This document shows positions 42,269 through 50,096 of a stretch of 64,000 bases of DNA, in pieces. Within the stretch, counting starts at the first letter, position 1, and each line of letters starts with the position of its first letter. Made by a program: the position numbers and the translations under genes. The stretch is from NCBI RefSeq assembly GCF_006227205.1, contig NZ_VCNG01000015.1, positions 62,001 to 126,000 of the forward strand, in the 5' to 3' direction. Below the pieces are notes generated by a model. The model made no database searches. It was not told the DNA's origin and saw only the letters and a list, made by a program, of their open reading frames with translations. This DNA is from Pseudomonas sp. ICMP22404. Its GTDB lineage: Bacteria; Pseudomonadota; Gammaproteobacteria; Pseudomonadales; Pseudomonadaceae.

Positions 42269-42375
42269 TAGAGGAGGCGGACAAATCCGGTTACGCTGTG
42301 TAGAATCGATTTACGCATATAAGAATAACGTCTTCTGGCAGCAGAAGCCTCGCCCGCAAAAGCCTTGGGTCGACA

Positions 42376-42480
42376 ATGAAGATACTTGGGTTACAACTGA
42401 TCTATGGCGATTTCCTCGCCCGCAGCGTTCGCGGTATCTCCTGCGCGCCACCTTGCACCCTCAGCATGGCCAGCAACTAA
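42376..42480 (+). CDS. Candidate 34-codon ORF upstream of hpd
   Basis: ATG 42376 to TAA 42478-42480 encodes 34 residues: MKILGLQLIYGDFLARSVRG at the start, then a Cys/Pro-rich ISCAPPCTLSMASN end. Third positions in its second half are almost all G or C, as in real genes here. No strong ribosome site is seen. It ends 36 bases before the hpd start, so it could be a leader ORF or a separate miniprotein. Coding status is uncertain. Confidence 0.35.
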   Translation: MKILGLQLIYGDFLARSVRGISCAPPCTLSMASN

Positions 42481-42516
42481 CGTTCCGTTAATTGATAAGC
42501 ATGATGAGGCGCCGAC

Positions 42517-43593
42517 ATGGCAGATCTATACGAAAACCCGATGGGCCTGATGGGCTTTGAATTCATCGAATTCGCATCGCCTACACCCAATACCCTGGAG
42601 CCGATCTTCGAGATCATGGGCTTTACCAAAGTCGCCACGCACCGTTCCAAGGACGTGCACCTGTATCGCCAGGGCGCGATCAATCTGATCCTCAACAACG
42701 AACCCCACAGCGTGGCGTCGTACTTTGCGGCCGAGCATGGTCCGTCGGTCTGCGGCATGGCGTTCCGGGTCAAGGACTCACAGCTGGCCTACCGGCGTGC
42801 CCTGGAACTCGGCGCCCAGCCGATCCATATCGAAACCGGTCCGATGGAACTGAACCTGCCGGCGATCAAGGGCATCGGTGGTGCGCCGCTGTACCTGATC
42901 GACCGTTTTGGCGAAGGTAGCTCGATCTATGACATCGACTTCGTGTTCCTCGACGGTGTCGACCGTCATCCGGTGGGCGCGGGCCTGAAGATCATCGACC
43001 ACCTGACCCACAACGTGTATCGCGGCCGCATGGCCTACTGGGCGGGCTTCTACGAGAAACTGTTCAACTTCCGCGAGATCCGTTACTTCGACATCAAGGG
43101 CGAGTACACCGGTCTGACGTCCAAGGCCATGACCGCCCCGGACGGCATGATCCGTATTCCGTTGAACGAGGAATCGTCCAAAGGCGCAGGGCAGATCGAA
43201 GAGTTCCTGATGCAGTTCAACGGCGAGGGCATCCAGCACGTGGCGTTCCTCACCGACGACCTGGTCAAGACCTGGGATGCGCTGAAGAAGATCGGCATGC
43301 GCTTCATGACCGCGCCGCCGGACACCTACTACGAGATGCTCGAAGGGCGTTTGCCGAACCACGGCGAGCCGGTGGATGAACTGCAATCGCGGGGCATCCT
43401 GCTGGACGGTTCTTCCAACCCGGACGACAAGCGCCTGCTGCTGCAGATTTTCTCGGAAACCCTGATGGGGCCGGTGTTCTTCGAATTCATCCAGCGCAAG
43501 GGCGACGATGGGTTTGGCGAAGGCAACTTCAAGGCATTGTTCGAGTCCATCGAGCGTGACCAGGTGCGGCGTGGGGTGTTGACGACCGAGTAA
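42517..43593 (+). CDS. hpd: 4-hydroxyphenylpyruvate dioxygenase
   Basis: A 358-residue Fe(II) dioxygenase converting 4-hydroxyphenylpyruvate to homogentisate in tyrosine breakdown, also the precursor step for pyomelanin. Its length matches the Pseudomonas enzyme. Iron ligands fall in DHLTHNVYRG (His162), EGIQHVAFLTDD and FFEFIQRKGDDGFGEGNF (Glu). The C-terminal helix FGEGNFKALFESIERDQ gates the active site. GAGG lies seven bases before ATG 42517. No homogentisate dioxygenase genes are in the window. Confidence 0.97.
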   Translation: MADLYENPMGLMGFEFIEFASPTPNTLEPIFEIMGFTKVATHRSKDVHLYRQGAINLILNNEPHSVASYFAAEHGPSVCGMAFRVKDSQLAYRRALELGAQPIHIETGPMELNLPAIKGIGGAPLYLIDRFGEGSSIYDIDFVFLDGVDRHPVGAGLKIIDHLTHNVYRGRMAYWAGFYEKLFNFREIRYFDIKGEYTGLTSKAMTAPDGMIRIPLNEESSKGAGQIEEFLMQFNGEGIQHVAFLTDDLVKTWDALKKIGMRFMTAPPDTYYEMLEGRLPNHGEPVDELQSRGILLDGSSNPDDKRLLLQIFSETLMGPVFFEFIQRKGDDGFGEGNFKALFESIERDQVRRGVLTTE

Positions 43594-43602
43594 TACCCGA
43601 AT

Positions 43603-43692
43603 CCTGTGGGAGCGAGCCTGCTCGCGATGGCGGTGTGTCAGTCACCGATGCATTGACTGACAGGCCGTCATCGCGAGCAGGCTCGCTCCCAC
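43603..43692. repeat. REPIN
   Basis: Inverted arms GTGGGAGCGAGCCTGCTCGC and CGCGAGCAGGCTCGCTCCCAC between the convergent hpd and EamA genes. Confidence 0.85.
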
Positions 43693-43697
43693 ATGGG

Positions 43698-44582
43698 TCA
43701 AGTCCGGCGCCGCTGCCGCGTCAGATGCTTGAAGCCTTCAAACACCAACACCGCCACCGCCAGCCAGATGGGGATGTAGGTCAGCCACTCGGCGGCCTTG
43801 ATGCTTTCCCCCAACAGCAGCGCAACCCCCAGCAGCAACACCGGTTCGACGTAGCTCAATAACCCGAACAGGCTGAACGGCAACAACCGGCTGGCGACGA
43901 TGTAGGTCACCAGCGCTGAGGTGCTGATCACGCCGAGCACGGGGATCAGCAGCGATAACCATGGGTGTTGATCGAAAACGGCGAAACCTTGTTCACCGCT
44001 TTGGACGAACCAGAGGGCGACCGGCACGATCAGGGCCATGTCCAGCCAGAGGCCGCCCAGGTGGTCGGTCCTAAGGCGTTTGCGCAAGATAAAATAGATC
44101 GGATAACCCACTACCACCAACAGGGTCGCCCAGGAAAAGCCGCCGACCTGGATCAGCTCGTTGAGCACGCCGAGGGAGGCGAGGAAGACGGCGATTTTCT
44201 GAAAGTAGGACAAGCGTTCGCCAAAGAACATGCGCCCGGTCAGGACCATCGACAGCGGCAACAGGAAATACCCCAGCGACACATCCAGGCTGTAGCCGTT
44301 GAGCGGCGCCCACATGAACAGCCACAGTTGCAACCCCATCAACGCCGAAGAAGCCATCGCCCCGAGCAACAGGCGCGGCGTGGCGATCAGGCGCCGGACC
44401 AGTTCAGTGACCCGCGTCCACTCCTTTGCCATCAGCATGAACACGGTCATGCAGGGCATCGTCAGCAACATGCGCCAGCCAAAGATTTCCAGGCCGCTCA
44501 ATGGAGAGAGCAGCGAGGTGTAGTAATACATGACGGCGAACAGCGTGGAGGCCGAAACTGATAGGGCGATGCCTTTGGACAC
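43698..44582 (-). CDS. EamA family transporter (RarD-like)
   Basis: A 294-residue membrane protein with ten hydrophobic segments. SKGIALSVSASTLFAVMYYYTSLL and the AEWLTYIPIWLAVAVLVFEG end are typical of the RarD group (chloramphenicol-sensitivity protein family), though the usual N-terminal GxxxxLxAYxxWG form is altered. GTG 44582 is the likely start, with AGAGAG six bases upstream; the longer frame runs into a REPIN. The substrate is unknown. Confidence 0.85.
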   Translation of the reverse strand: MSKGIALSVSASTLFAVMYYYTSLLSPLSGLEIFGWRMLLTMPCMTVFMLMAKEWTRVTELVRRLIATPRLLLGAMASSALMGLQLWLFMWAPLNGYSLDVSLGYFLLPLSMVLTGRMFFGERLSYFQKIAVFLASLGVLNELIQVGGFSWATLLVVVGYPIYFILRKRLRTDHLGGLWLDMALIVPVALWFVQSGEQGFAVFDQHPWLSLLIPVLGVISTSALVTYIVASRLLPFSLFGLLSYVEPVLLLGVALLLGESIKAAEWLTYIPIWLAVAVLVFEGFKHLTRQRRRT

Positions 44583-44630
44583 GATAACTCTCTGGAAAAT
44601 GAGACAGCACCAGAACAATGAGCGCAACAC

Positions 44631-44719
44631 TGTGGGAGCAAGGCTTGCCCGCGATGAAGTCAACGCGATTCACCTGGGAATCGAGGCGTCTTCGTCGCGG
44701 GCAAGGCTTGCTCCCACAG
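44631..44719. repeat. REPIN (AAGGCTTGC variant)
   Basis: Arms GTGGGAGCAAGGCTTGCCCGC and GCGGGCAAGGCTTGCTCCCAC flank about 45 bases between the EamA start and the aldo/keto reductase stop. Confidence 0.82.
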
Positions 44720-44758
44720 CCCGGCACACCACAATGAGGTTCGCTGTACGCAGTGGTT

Positions 44759-45772
44759 TTATGACGTCCGCGGCACGCGCCCCGGCACGAAATGCCCCAC
44801 GTCGTTGAACCCCGGTGTCGACGCATGCCCCGGCGTCACCAGCGAATCGATGAAGGCTTCGTCCTCGGCGGTGATCGTCACGGCTTGCGCCTTGGTGTAG
44901 CCATCCCACTGTTCCTCGGTGCGCGGCCCGACGATGGCCGAGGTGACGGCGCGGTTGTTCAGCACCCAGGCAATGGCGAACTCGACGATACCCACGCCCC
45001 GTTCCTGGGTGTACTGCTGGATCTGCTGGGCAATGCGCAGGGACTCGACCCGCCATTCGGTTTCCAGGATGCGTTTGTCCTGGCGGCCGGCGCGGCTGTT
45101 GGCGTCCGGTGCCACGTCCGGCGCATATTTGCCGCTGAGCACGCCCCGGGCGAGAGGGCTGAAGGGCACCACGCCAAGGCCATAGTTCTGGGCGGCGGTG
45201 ATTTGCTCGGTTTCCGCCTGGCGGTTGACGATGTTGTACAGCGGCTGGCTGATCACCGGCCGGTCGATGCCCAGGCTGTCGGCGATGCGGATCACTTCGG
45301 CGATGCGCCAGCCACGGTAGTTCGACAGGCCCCAATAGCGGATCTTGCCTTGGCGGATCAAGTCGCCGATGGCCGACACGGTGACGTGCAGCGGTGTGTT
45401 GTGGTCTTCGCGGTGCAGGTAATAGATGTCCAGGTAATCGGTGCCCAGGCGGGTGAGGCTGGCCTCGATGCCATTGAACAGGTGCTTGCGGCTCAGGCCG
45501 CTGCGGTTGGGCACGCCGTCCGCCGGGCCGAAGCCGACCTTGGTGGCGAGCACCCATTCCTGGCGGCGACTGGCAATCGCCTCGCCGACGATTTCTTCGG
45601 AGCGTCCGTTGGTGTAGACGTCCGCCGTGTCGATGAAGTTGATGCCCTGGTCCCAGGCCTTGTCGATGATCCGCAACGAATCCTCGGTGCTGGTCTGTTC
45701 GCCGAACATCATGGTGCCCAGGGTCAATGTCGAGACGTGTAACCCGGAGTGACCCAGTGTGCGGTAGCTCAT
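44759..45772 (-). CDS. Aldo/keto reductase
   Basis: A 337-residue NADPH-dependent TIM-barrel oxidoreductase. The catalytic tetrad is visible: Asp and Tyr in FIDTADVYTNGRSEE, Lys in VLATKVGFG, His in IYYLHRED. Cofactor-binding segments are RYWGLSNYRGW, VPFSPLARGVLSGKY and SAIVGPRTEEQW. It resembles the YajO/YghZ-like family acting on sugars or aldehydes; the substrate is not known. It is downstream of the MFS gene on the same strand, separated by 180 bases including degenerate REP sequence, so co-transcription is uncertain. Confidence 0.9.
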   Translation of the reverse strand: MSYRTLGHSGLHVSTLTLGTMMFGEQTSTEDSLRIIDKAWDQGINFIDTADVYTNGRSEEIVGEAIASRRQEWVLATKVGFGPADGVPNRSGLSRKHLFNGIEASLTRLGTDYLDIYYLHREDHNTPLHVTVSAIGDLIRQGKIRYWGLSNYRGWRIAEVIRIADSLGIDRPVISQPLYNIVNRQAETEQITAAQNYGLGVVPFSPLARGVLSGKYAPDVAPDANSRAGRQDKRILETEWRVESLRIAQQIQQYTQERGVGIVEFAIAWVLNNRAVTSAIVGPRTEEQWDGYTKAQAVTITAEDEAFIDSLVTPGHASTPGFNDVGHFVPGRVPRTS

Positions 45773-45878
45773 GACAAGATCCTTTTTATCGATGGGAAAG
45801 GCTCAATCAAACCCCAGAACCACCGCACGGATCAAACACATTTATCAAACACCCAGGAACCCATATGGGCGGGCCTCT

Positions 45879-45930
45879 GTGGGAGCATGGCTTGCTCCCA
45901 CAGTCTTGCTCCCACAGTCTTGCTGTCACA
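45879..45930. repeat. Degenerate REP arms with short tandem copies
   Basis: A hairpin TGTGGGAGCATGGC / TTGCTCCCACA, followed by three imperfect 14-base repeats of the CAGTCTTGCT[CG][CT]CA type. This looks like slippage at a REP arm. Confidence 0.65.
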
Positions 45931-45953
45931 GCCTTGCTGTCGCAGATCTGGTG

Positions 45954-47264
45954 TCAGGCTTTCAAAGTACGGGTCATGCGCAATGCCAGCCCGCTCCCGC
46001 AGACAATCACCCCCGCCAGCAGGTACAGCGCCGCATCGGTCGACCCGCTGGCGTCTTTAACCCAGCCCACCAGGTATGGGCTGAGAAAGCCCGCCATCTG
46101 TCCCATGGAATTGATCAGCGCCAGGCCGCCGGCCGCCGCGCCCGCGCTGAGCAGGGCGGTGGGCACCGGCCAGAACATTGGCAAGCCGGTGAGGGCGCCC
46201 ATGGTGGCGATGGACAGGCCCAGTATGGCGATGACCGGGGTGCCGGCGAAGTTGACCGCGATCAGCAACCCCAGCGCGCCCATCAGCATCGGCACCACCA
46301 GGTGCCAGCGACGTTCCTTGTGCAGGTCCGCCGAGCGCCCCACCAACAGCATGAACAGCGCAGCCAGCAGGTAGGGAATCGCGCTCAGCCAACCGATTGT
46401 CAGGTTATCGCTGAAGCCCAGGTTCTTGATGATCGACGGGAGCCAGAAGTTGATCGCGTACACGCCACTCTGGATGCAGAAGTACACCAGGCCGAACGCC
46501 CAGATCGCCGGGTTCCTGAACACGGCGAGCAGGGAGTCGCTGCTGGTCATCGGTTTGTTCGCCAGGTCTTGCGCGTGGTCGGCGGTGAGCACGGCGCGTT
46601 CTTCCGCGGTCAGCCACTTGGCGTTGGCGAAGGTGTCGCTGAGCAGGAAAAACGCCAGGGCGCCGAGAATGACGGTGGGGATCCCCTGCAGCAGGAACAT
46701 CCACTGCCAGCCCGCCAGGCCGCCCTGGCCCGCCGCGAAGTGGTTGAGGATCCAACCGGAGAACGGGCTGCCCAGCAGGCCGGACACCGGGATGGCCGAC
46801 ATGAACAACGCCATGATCCGGCCGCGGCGGAACGTCGGGAACCATTGCGAGAGGTACAGCACCACGCCGGGAAAGAACCCGGCTTCGGCGGCGCCGGTGA
46901 GCAGCCGCAAGGTGTAGAACTCGGTAGGAGTGGTGACGAACAGCAGGCAGGTCGACAAGGTGCCCCAGGTGATCATCATCAGCGCGATCCAGCGCCGTGG
47001 GCCGAATCGGGTCAGGGCCAGGTTGCTCGGCACACCGCACAGCACGTAGCCGATGAAGAAGATCCCGGCGCCGAGGCCGTACACGGTTTCGCTGAACTTC
47101 AGCGCGTCGAGCATCTGCAGCTTGGCGAAGCCGACGTTGACCCGGTCAAGGTAGTTGAACAGGTAGCAGATGAAGATAAAGGGGATCAATCGCAGGGTGA
47201 TGCGTTTGTAGACGCTGTTTTTTTCGTCTGGAGTAGCCAGGACGGCTGTGGCGCTCTGGGACAT
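45954..47264 (-). CDS. MFS transporter, anion:cation symporter type
   Basis: A 436-residue major facilitator protein with 12 hydrophobic segments. It has the ACS-family start LIPFIFICYLFNYLDRVNVGFA, loop LTRFGPRRWI, GAAEAGFFPGVVLYLSQWFP, and a central loop between helices 6 and 7. Members take up sugar acids, tartrate, galactonate, phthalate and similar anions. ATG 47264 (MSQSATAV) has AGAGAG upstream. It is divergent from a CdaR-type regulator gene and near glycerate kinase, so glycerate or an aldarate is the likely cargo (inference). Confidence 0.92.
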   Translation of the reverse strand: MSQSATAVLATPDEKNSVYKRITLRLIPFIFICYLFNYLDRVNVGFAKLQMLDALKFSETVYGLGAGIFFIGYVLCGVPSNLALTRFGPRRWIALMMITWGTLSTCLLFVTTPTEFYTLRLLTGAAEAGFFPGVVLYLSQWFPTFRRGRIMALFMSAIPVSGLLGSPFSGWILNHFAAGQGGLAGWQWMFLLQGIPTVILGALAFFLLSDTFANAKWLTAEERAVLTADHAQDLANKPMTSSDSLLAVFRNPAIWAFGLVYFCIQSGVYAINFWLPSIIKNLGFSDNLTIGWLSAIPYLLAALFMLLVGRSADLHKERRWHLVVPMLMGALGLLIAVNFAGTPVIAILGLSIATMGALTGLPMFWPVPTALLSAGAAAGGLALINSMGQMAGFLSPYLVGWVKDASGSTDAALYLLAGVIVCGSGLALRMTRTLKA

Positions 47265-47424
47265 GGCGAGTCTCTCTTTATTATGATTTTTGCGGGCCAA
47301 GGGGTAACGTTGACCGCCCCTTGAGTCTCGGCCAGCCCAAGGCCCCGTGTCTTTGTGCCTGGGCACAGGGTTTGCGCCCGGACCCTGTGCGCCTGACCAA
47401 TCCCCCTTGCAAGGAACTCCGCCC

Positions 47425-48549
47425 ATGTTCGAACTCGATCACGACCTGGCGCAGGACATCGTCGACCGGGCGATGGCGATCCTGCCGTACAACGTCAATG
47501 TCATGGACAACCAGGGCCTGATCCTGGGCAGTGGCGAGCGCGAGCGGATCAACACCCGTCATGAGGGCGCGCAACTGGTCCTGGCCAATGGTCGGGTGGT
47601 GGAGATCGATGCGCACACGGCGCTGCGGCTCAAGGGCGTGCAACCGGGCATCAACCTGCCGCTGATGCTCGATCAACGGCTGATCGGTGTGCTGGGCATC
47701 ACCGGCGAGCCGGAGCCGTTGCGCACCTATGCCGAGCTGGTGCGCATGACCGCCGAAATGCTCCTGGGCCAGCGCAACCAACAGGCCGAACAGCAGTGGC
47801 GCCGCCAGCGTTGCGATGACTTGCTGGCGTTGTTGCTGGGGGACGCGGGGGATTCGCCGAGGTTGCTGGATGAGGCGCGGCAGATGGGCCTCAAGCCGCA
47901 ATTGTCACGGGTGCCGTATCTGTTCGAGTTGGGGCTGGAACATGGGCCGGGGCAGACCGTCGAGGCGCTGAGCGCCTGGCTGATGTCCCGCTACCCCGAC
48001 AGTTGGTGCCTGACCTCGTCCAAGTCCTCCTTGCTCTGGTGCCGACCGGTCACCGCCTCGGTGGAGAACGAGCGCTTGCTGGGCAAGCTCGACGGGTTGG
48101 GCTGGAATATCCTGCGGGTCGCGGTGGGCGGCCAGGCCGAGGGACTGGCGGGTCTGCGGCGTTGCTACCGACGGGTGGGGGACTTGCTGGCCTATGGGCG
48201 TGATGTGCTGCCGCAATCGAGGTTGCTGACGCTCAATCGCTATCGGTTGCCGGTGATGCTCTGGCGCCATCGCAACGATGACGCCCTGGACGAGTTGCTC
48301 ACGCCGTTGCGCAAAGTCATCGCCAAGGACAGCAACGGCCAACTGCTTGCGACCTTGCGCAGTTGGTGTGAACACGACGGCCAGAGCCAGGCCTGCGCCG
48401 AAGCCCTCGGCATCCATCGCAACAGCCTGCGTTACCGCATGGAGCGCATCGCCGAGCTCAGTGGTGTGGACCCGCTGCGGTTGGATGGGATGCTGGCGTT
48501 GTACCTTGGCATCCAACTGCTGCCACAGACCGAAAGTCCCGCCACATAA
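47425..48549 (+). CDS. cdaR: CdaR/SdaR-type sugar diacid regulator
   Basis: A 374-residue activator of the sugar-diacid family. The N-terminal Diacid_rec domain (about 1-135) contains AQDIVDRAMAILPYNVNVMD and QRLIGVLGITGEP. A middle GGDEF-like degenerate region follows. The C-terminal PucR-type HTH reads QACAEALGIHRNSLRYRMERI. In E. coli CdaR responds to glycerate, galactarate and glucarate and activates gar/gud genes. Here it lies between the divergent MFS gene and garK, which fits that role. AAGGA lies nine bases before ATG 47425. Confidence 0.92.
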   Translation: MFELDHDLAQDIVDRAMAILPYNVNVMDNQGLILGSGERERINTRHEGAQLVLANGRVVEIDAHTALRLKGVQPGINLPLMLDQRLIGVLGITGEPEPLRTYAELVRMTAEMLLGQRNQQAEQQWRRQRCDDLLALLLGDAGDSPRLLDEARQMGLKPQLSRVPYLFELGLEHGPGQTVEALSAWLMSRYPDSWCLTSSKSSLLWCRPVTASVENERLLGKLDGLGWNILRVAVGGQAEGLAGLRRCYRRVGDLLAYGRDVLPQSRLLTLNRYRLPVMLWRHRNDDALDELLTPLRKVIAKDSNGQLLATLRSWCEHDGQSQACAEALGIHRNSLRYRMERIAELSGVDPLRLDGMLALYLGIQLLPQTESPAT

Positions 48550-48551
48550 CC

Positions 48552-48643
48552 CTGTGGGAGCGAGCCTGCTCGCGATAGCGCTGTGTCAGTCCACATCAAG
48601 GTTGATTGAACTGACGCTATCGCGAGCAGGCTCGCTCCCACAG
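48552..48643. repeat. REPIN
   Basis: Inverted arms GTGGGAGCGAGCCTGCTCGC and CGCGAGCAGGCTCGCTCCCAC between cdaR and garK, on the same strand as both; it may affect transcript ends. Confidence 0.85.
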
Positions 48644-48771
48644 TGGATCTTCGGTGTACGCACCTGCTTTTGTGAATCTGAACAATAATCCCACGTGTCT
48701 TTTGTGCGGCAGACCGGCGCGACGTCGGCGGTCTGCTGGCAGCATGTCGAGCATCGGAACCGGAGACCAGA

Positions 48772-49908
48772 ATGAAAATAATCATTGCCCCCGACTCGTT
48801 CAAGGACAGCCTCAGCGCCCAGGGCGTAGCCGATGCCATCGCCGTCGGGCTGGGTGAGGTCTGGCCGGATGCGCAGTTGATCAAATGCCCGATGGCCGAT
48901 GGTGGCGAGGGGACGGTGGAGTCGGTGCTGGCCGCGTGCAACGGCGAATGGCGTCATACCCGCGTCCGTGGCCCCCTGGGCGCTGCGGTCGAGGCGCGTT
49001 GGGGCTGGTTGGCCGACAGTCGCACGGCGATCATCGAAATGGCCGAGGCCAGTGGCTTGCAGTTGGTGCCGCCGGGGCAGCGCGATGCCTGTACCAGCAG
49101 CACCTATGGCACCGGCGAGTTGATTCGTGCGGCCCTGGATGAAGGGGCAGGGCGGGTGATCCTGGCGATTGGCGGCAGCGCCACCAACGATGCCGGTGCG
49201 GGTGCCATGCAAGCACTGGGCGTGGCGCTGCTGGATGAGCACGGGCAACCCCTGCCGCCCGGCGGCCTGGCCCTGGCAAAGCTGTCGCGCATCGACCTGA
49301 GTGGCCTGGACCCGCGCCTGGCCGGGGTGAGTGTCGAGATTGCCGCCGATGTCGACAATCCCCTCTGCGGGCCTCACGGTGCTTCAGCGATTTTCGGTCC
49401 CCAGAAAGGCGCCTCCGCGCAGCAGGTGCAGCAACTGGACCGGGCCCTGGCGCACTTCGCCGGACACTGCGCCCAGGTGTTGAACCGCGACGTCAGGGAC
49501 GAACCGGGCAGCGGCGCCGCCGGTGGGCTGGGATTCGCGGCCAAGGCATTTCTGGATGCGCAGTTTCGGGCCGGCGTGGACGTCGTCGCCCAACTGACTG
49601 GCCTGGCCGATGCCATCGAGGACGCCGACCTGGTGATTACCGGAGAAGGCCGCTTCGACGCCCAGACCTTGCGGGGCAAGACACCCTTTGGCGTGGCTCG
49701 CGTTGCACGCCGTCATGGCGTGCCGGTGCTGGTCATTGCCGGCACGCTGGGGGAGGGTTACCAGGCGCTGTACGAGCATGGCATCGATGCCGCCTTCGCA
49801 TTGGTCAGCGGGCCGATGACGCTGCAAGAGGCTTGCGTCGACGCACCACGTTTGCTGCGCGAACGAGCCCGGGACATCGCCCGGCTCTGGCGGGTCGCCG
49901 CCCGGTGA
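48772..49908 (+). CDS. garK: Glycerate kinase (GarK/GlxK family)
   Basis: A 378-residue class II-like glycerate kinase (Gly_kinase family) phosphorylating D-glycerate, feeding it into glycolysis. It opens with MKIIIAPDSFKDSLSAQGVA and has KCPMADGGEGTVESVL, AIGGSATNDAGAGAMQALG, and GEGRFDAQTLRGKTPFGVAR, all family signatures. The length is normal. It follows the CdaR gene on the same strand after a REPIN. No glyoxylate carboligase, tartronate semialdehyde reductase or aldarate dehydratase genes are seen, so glycerate itself may be the imported substrate. Confidence 0.95.
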   Translation: MKIIIAPDSFKDSLSAQGVADAIAVGLGEVWPDAQLIKCPMADGGEGTVESVLAACNGEWRHTRVRGPLGAAVEARWGWLADSRTAIIEMAEASGLQLVPPGQRDACTSSTYGTGELIRAALDEGAGRVILAIGGSATNDAGAGAMQALGVALLDEHGQPLPPGGLALAKLSRIDLSGLDPRLAGVSVEIAADVDNPLCGPHGASAIFGPQKGASAQQVQQLDRALAHFAGHCAQVLNRDVRDEPGSGAAGGLGFAAKAFLDAQFRAGVDVVAQLTGLADAIEDADLVITGEGRFDAQTLRGKTPFGVARVARRHGVPVLVIAGTLGEGYQALYEHGIDAAFALVSGPMTLQEACVDAPRLLRERARDIARLWRVAAR

Positions 49909-49963
49909 CCGGCTAACCGTGGCGCAGGGAGCACGCGCCCTTGCCACGATTTTTTGACACATT

Positions 49964-49979
49964 ATGAAATATATTTCAT
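49964..49979. promoter_or_regulatory. 16-base perfect AT-rich palindrome upstream of an MCP gene
   Basis: ATGAAATATATTTCAT is exactly self-complementary. A TTGACA hexamer lies at 49954-49959, just upstream. It sits 118 bases before the chemoreceptor start in an otherwise GC-rich stretch, so it may be an operator. The regulator is unknown. Confidence 0.45.
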
Positions 49980-50096
49980 GGGTGCCCTAAATGAAGGCTC
50001 ACGTCCAGCCGATAACGGGGCAAGCGTTCTCATAGCTCCTGCAATCGATACGCTGACCGGCATGGACGCTCGACCCCATCACACCGAGGTCCACCC

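Noticed and set aside
45771..47324. Plus-strand ORF of 517 codons opposite the MFS gene
   Set aside because: Gln/Arg/Gly/His-rich antisense translation; the MFS protein on the other strand is intact with 12 helices.
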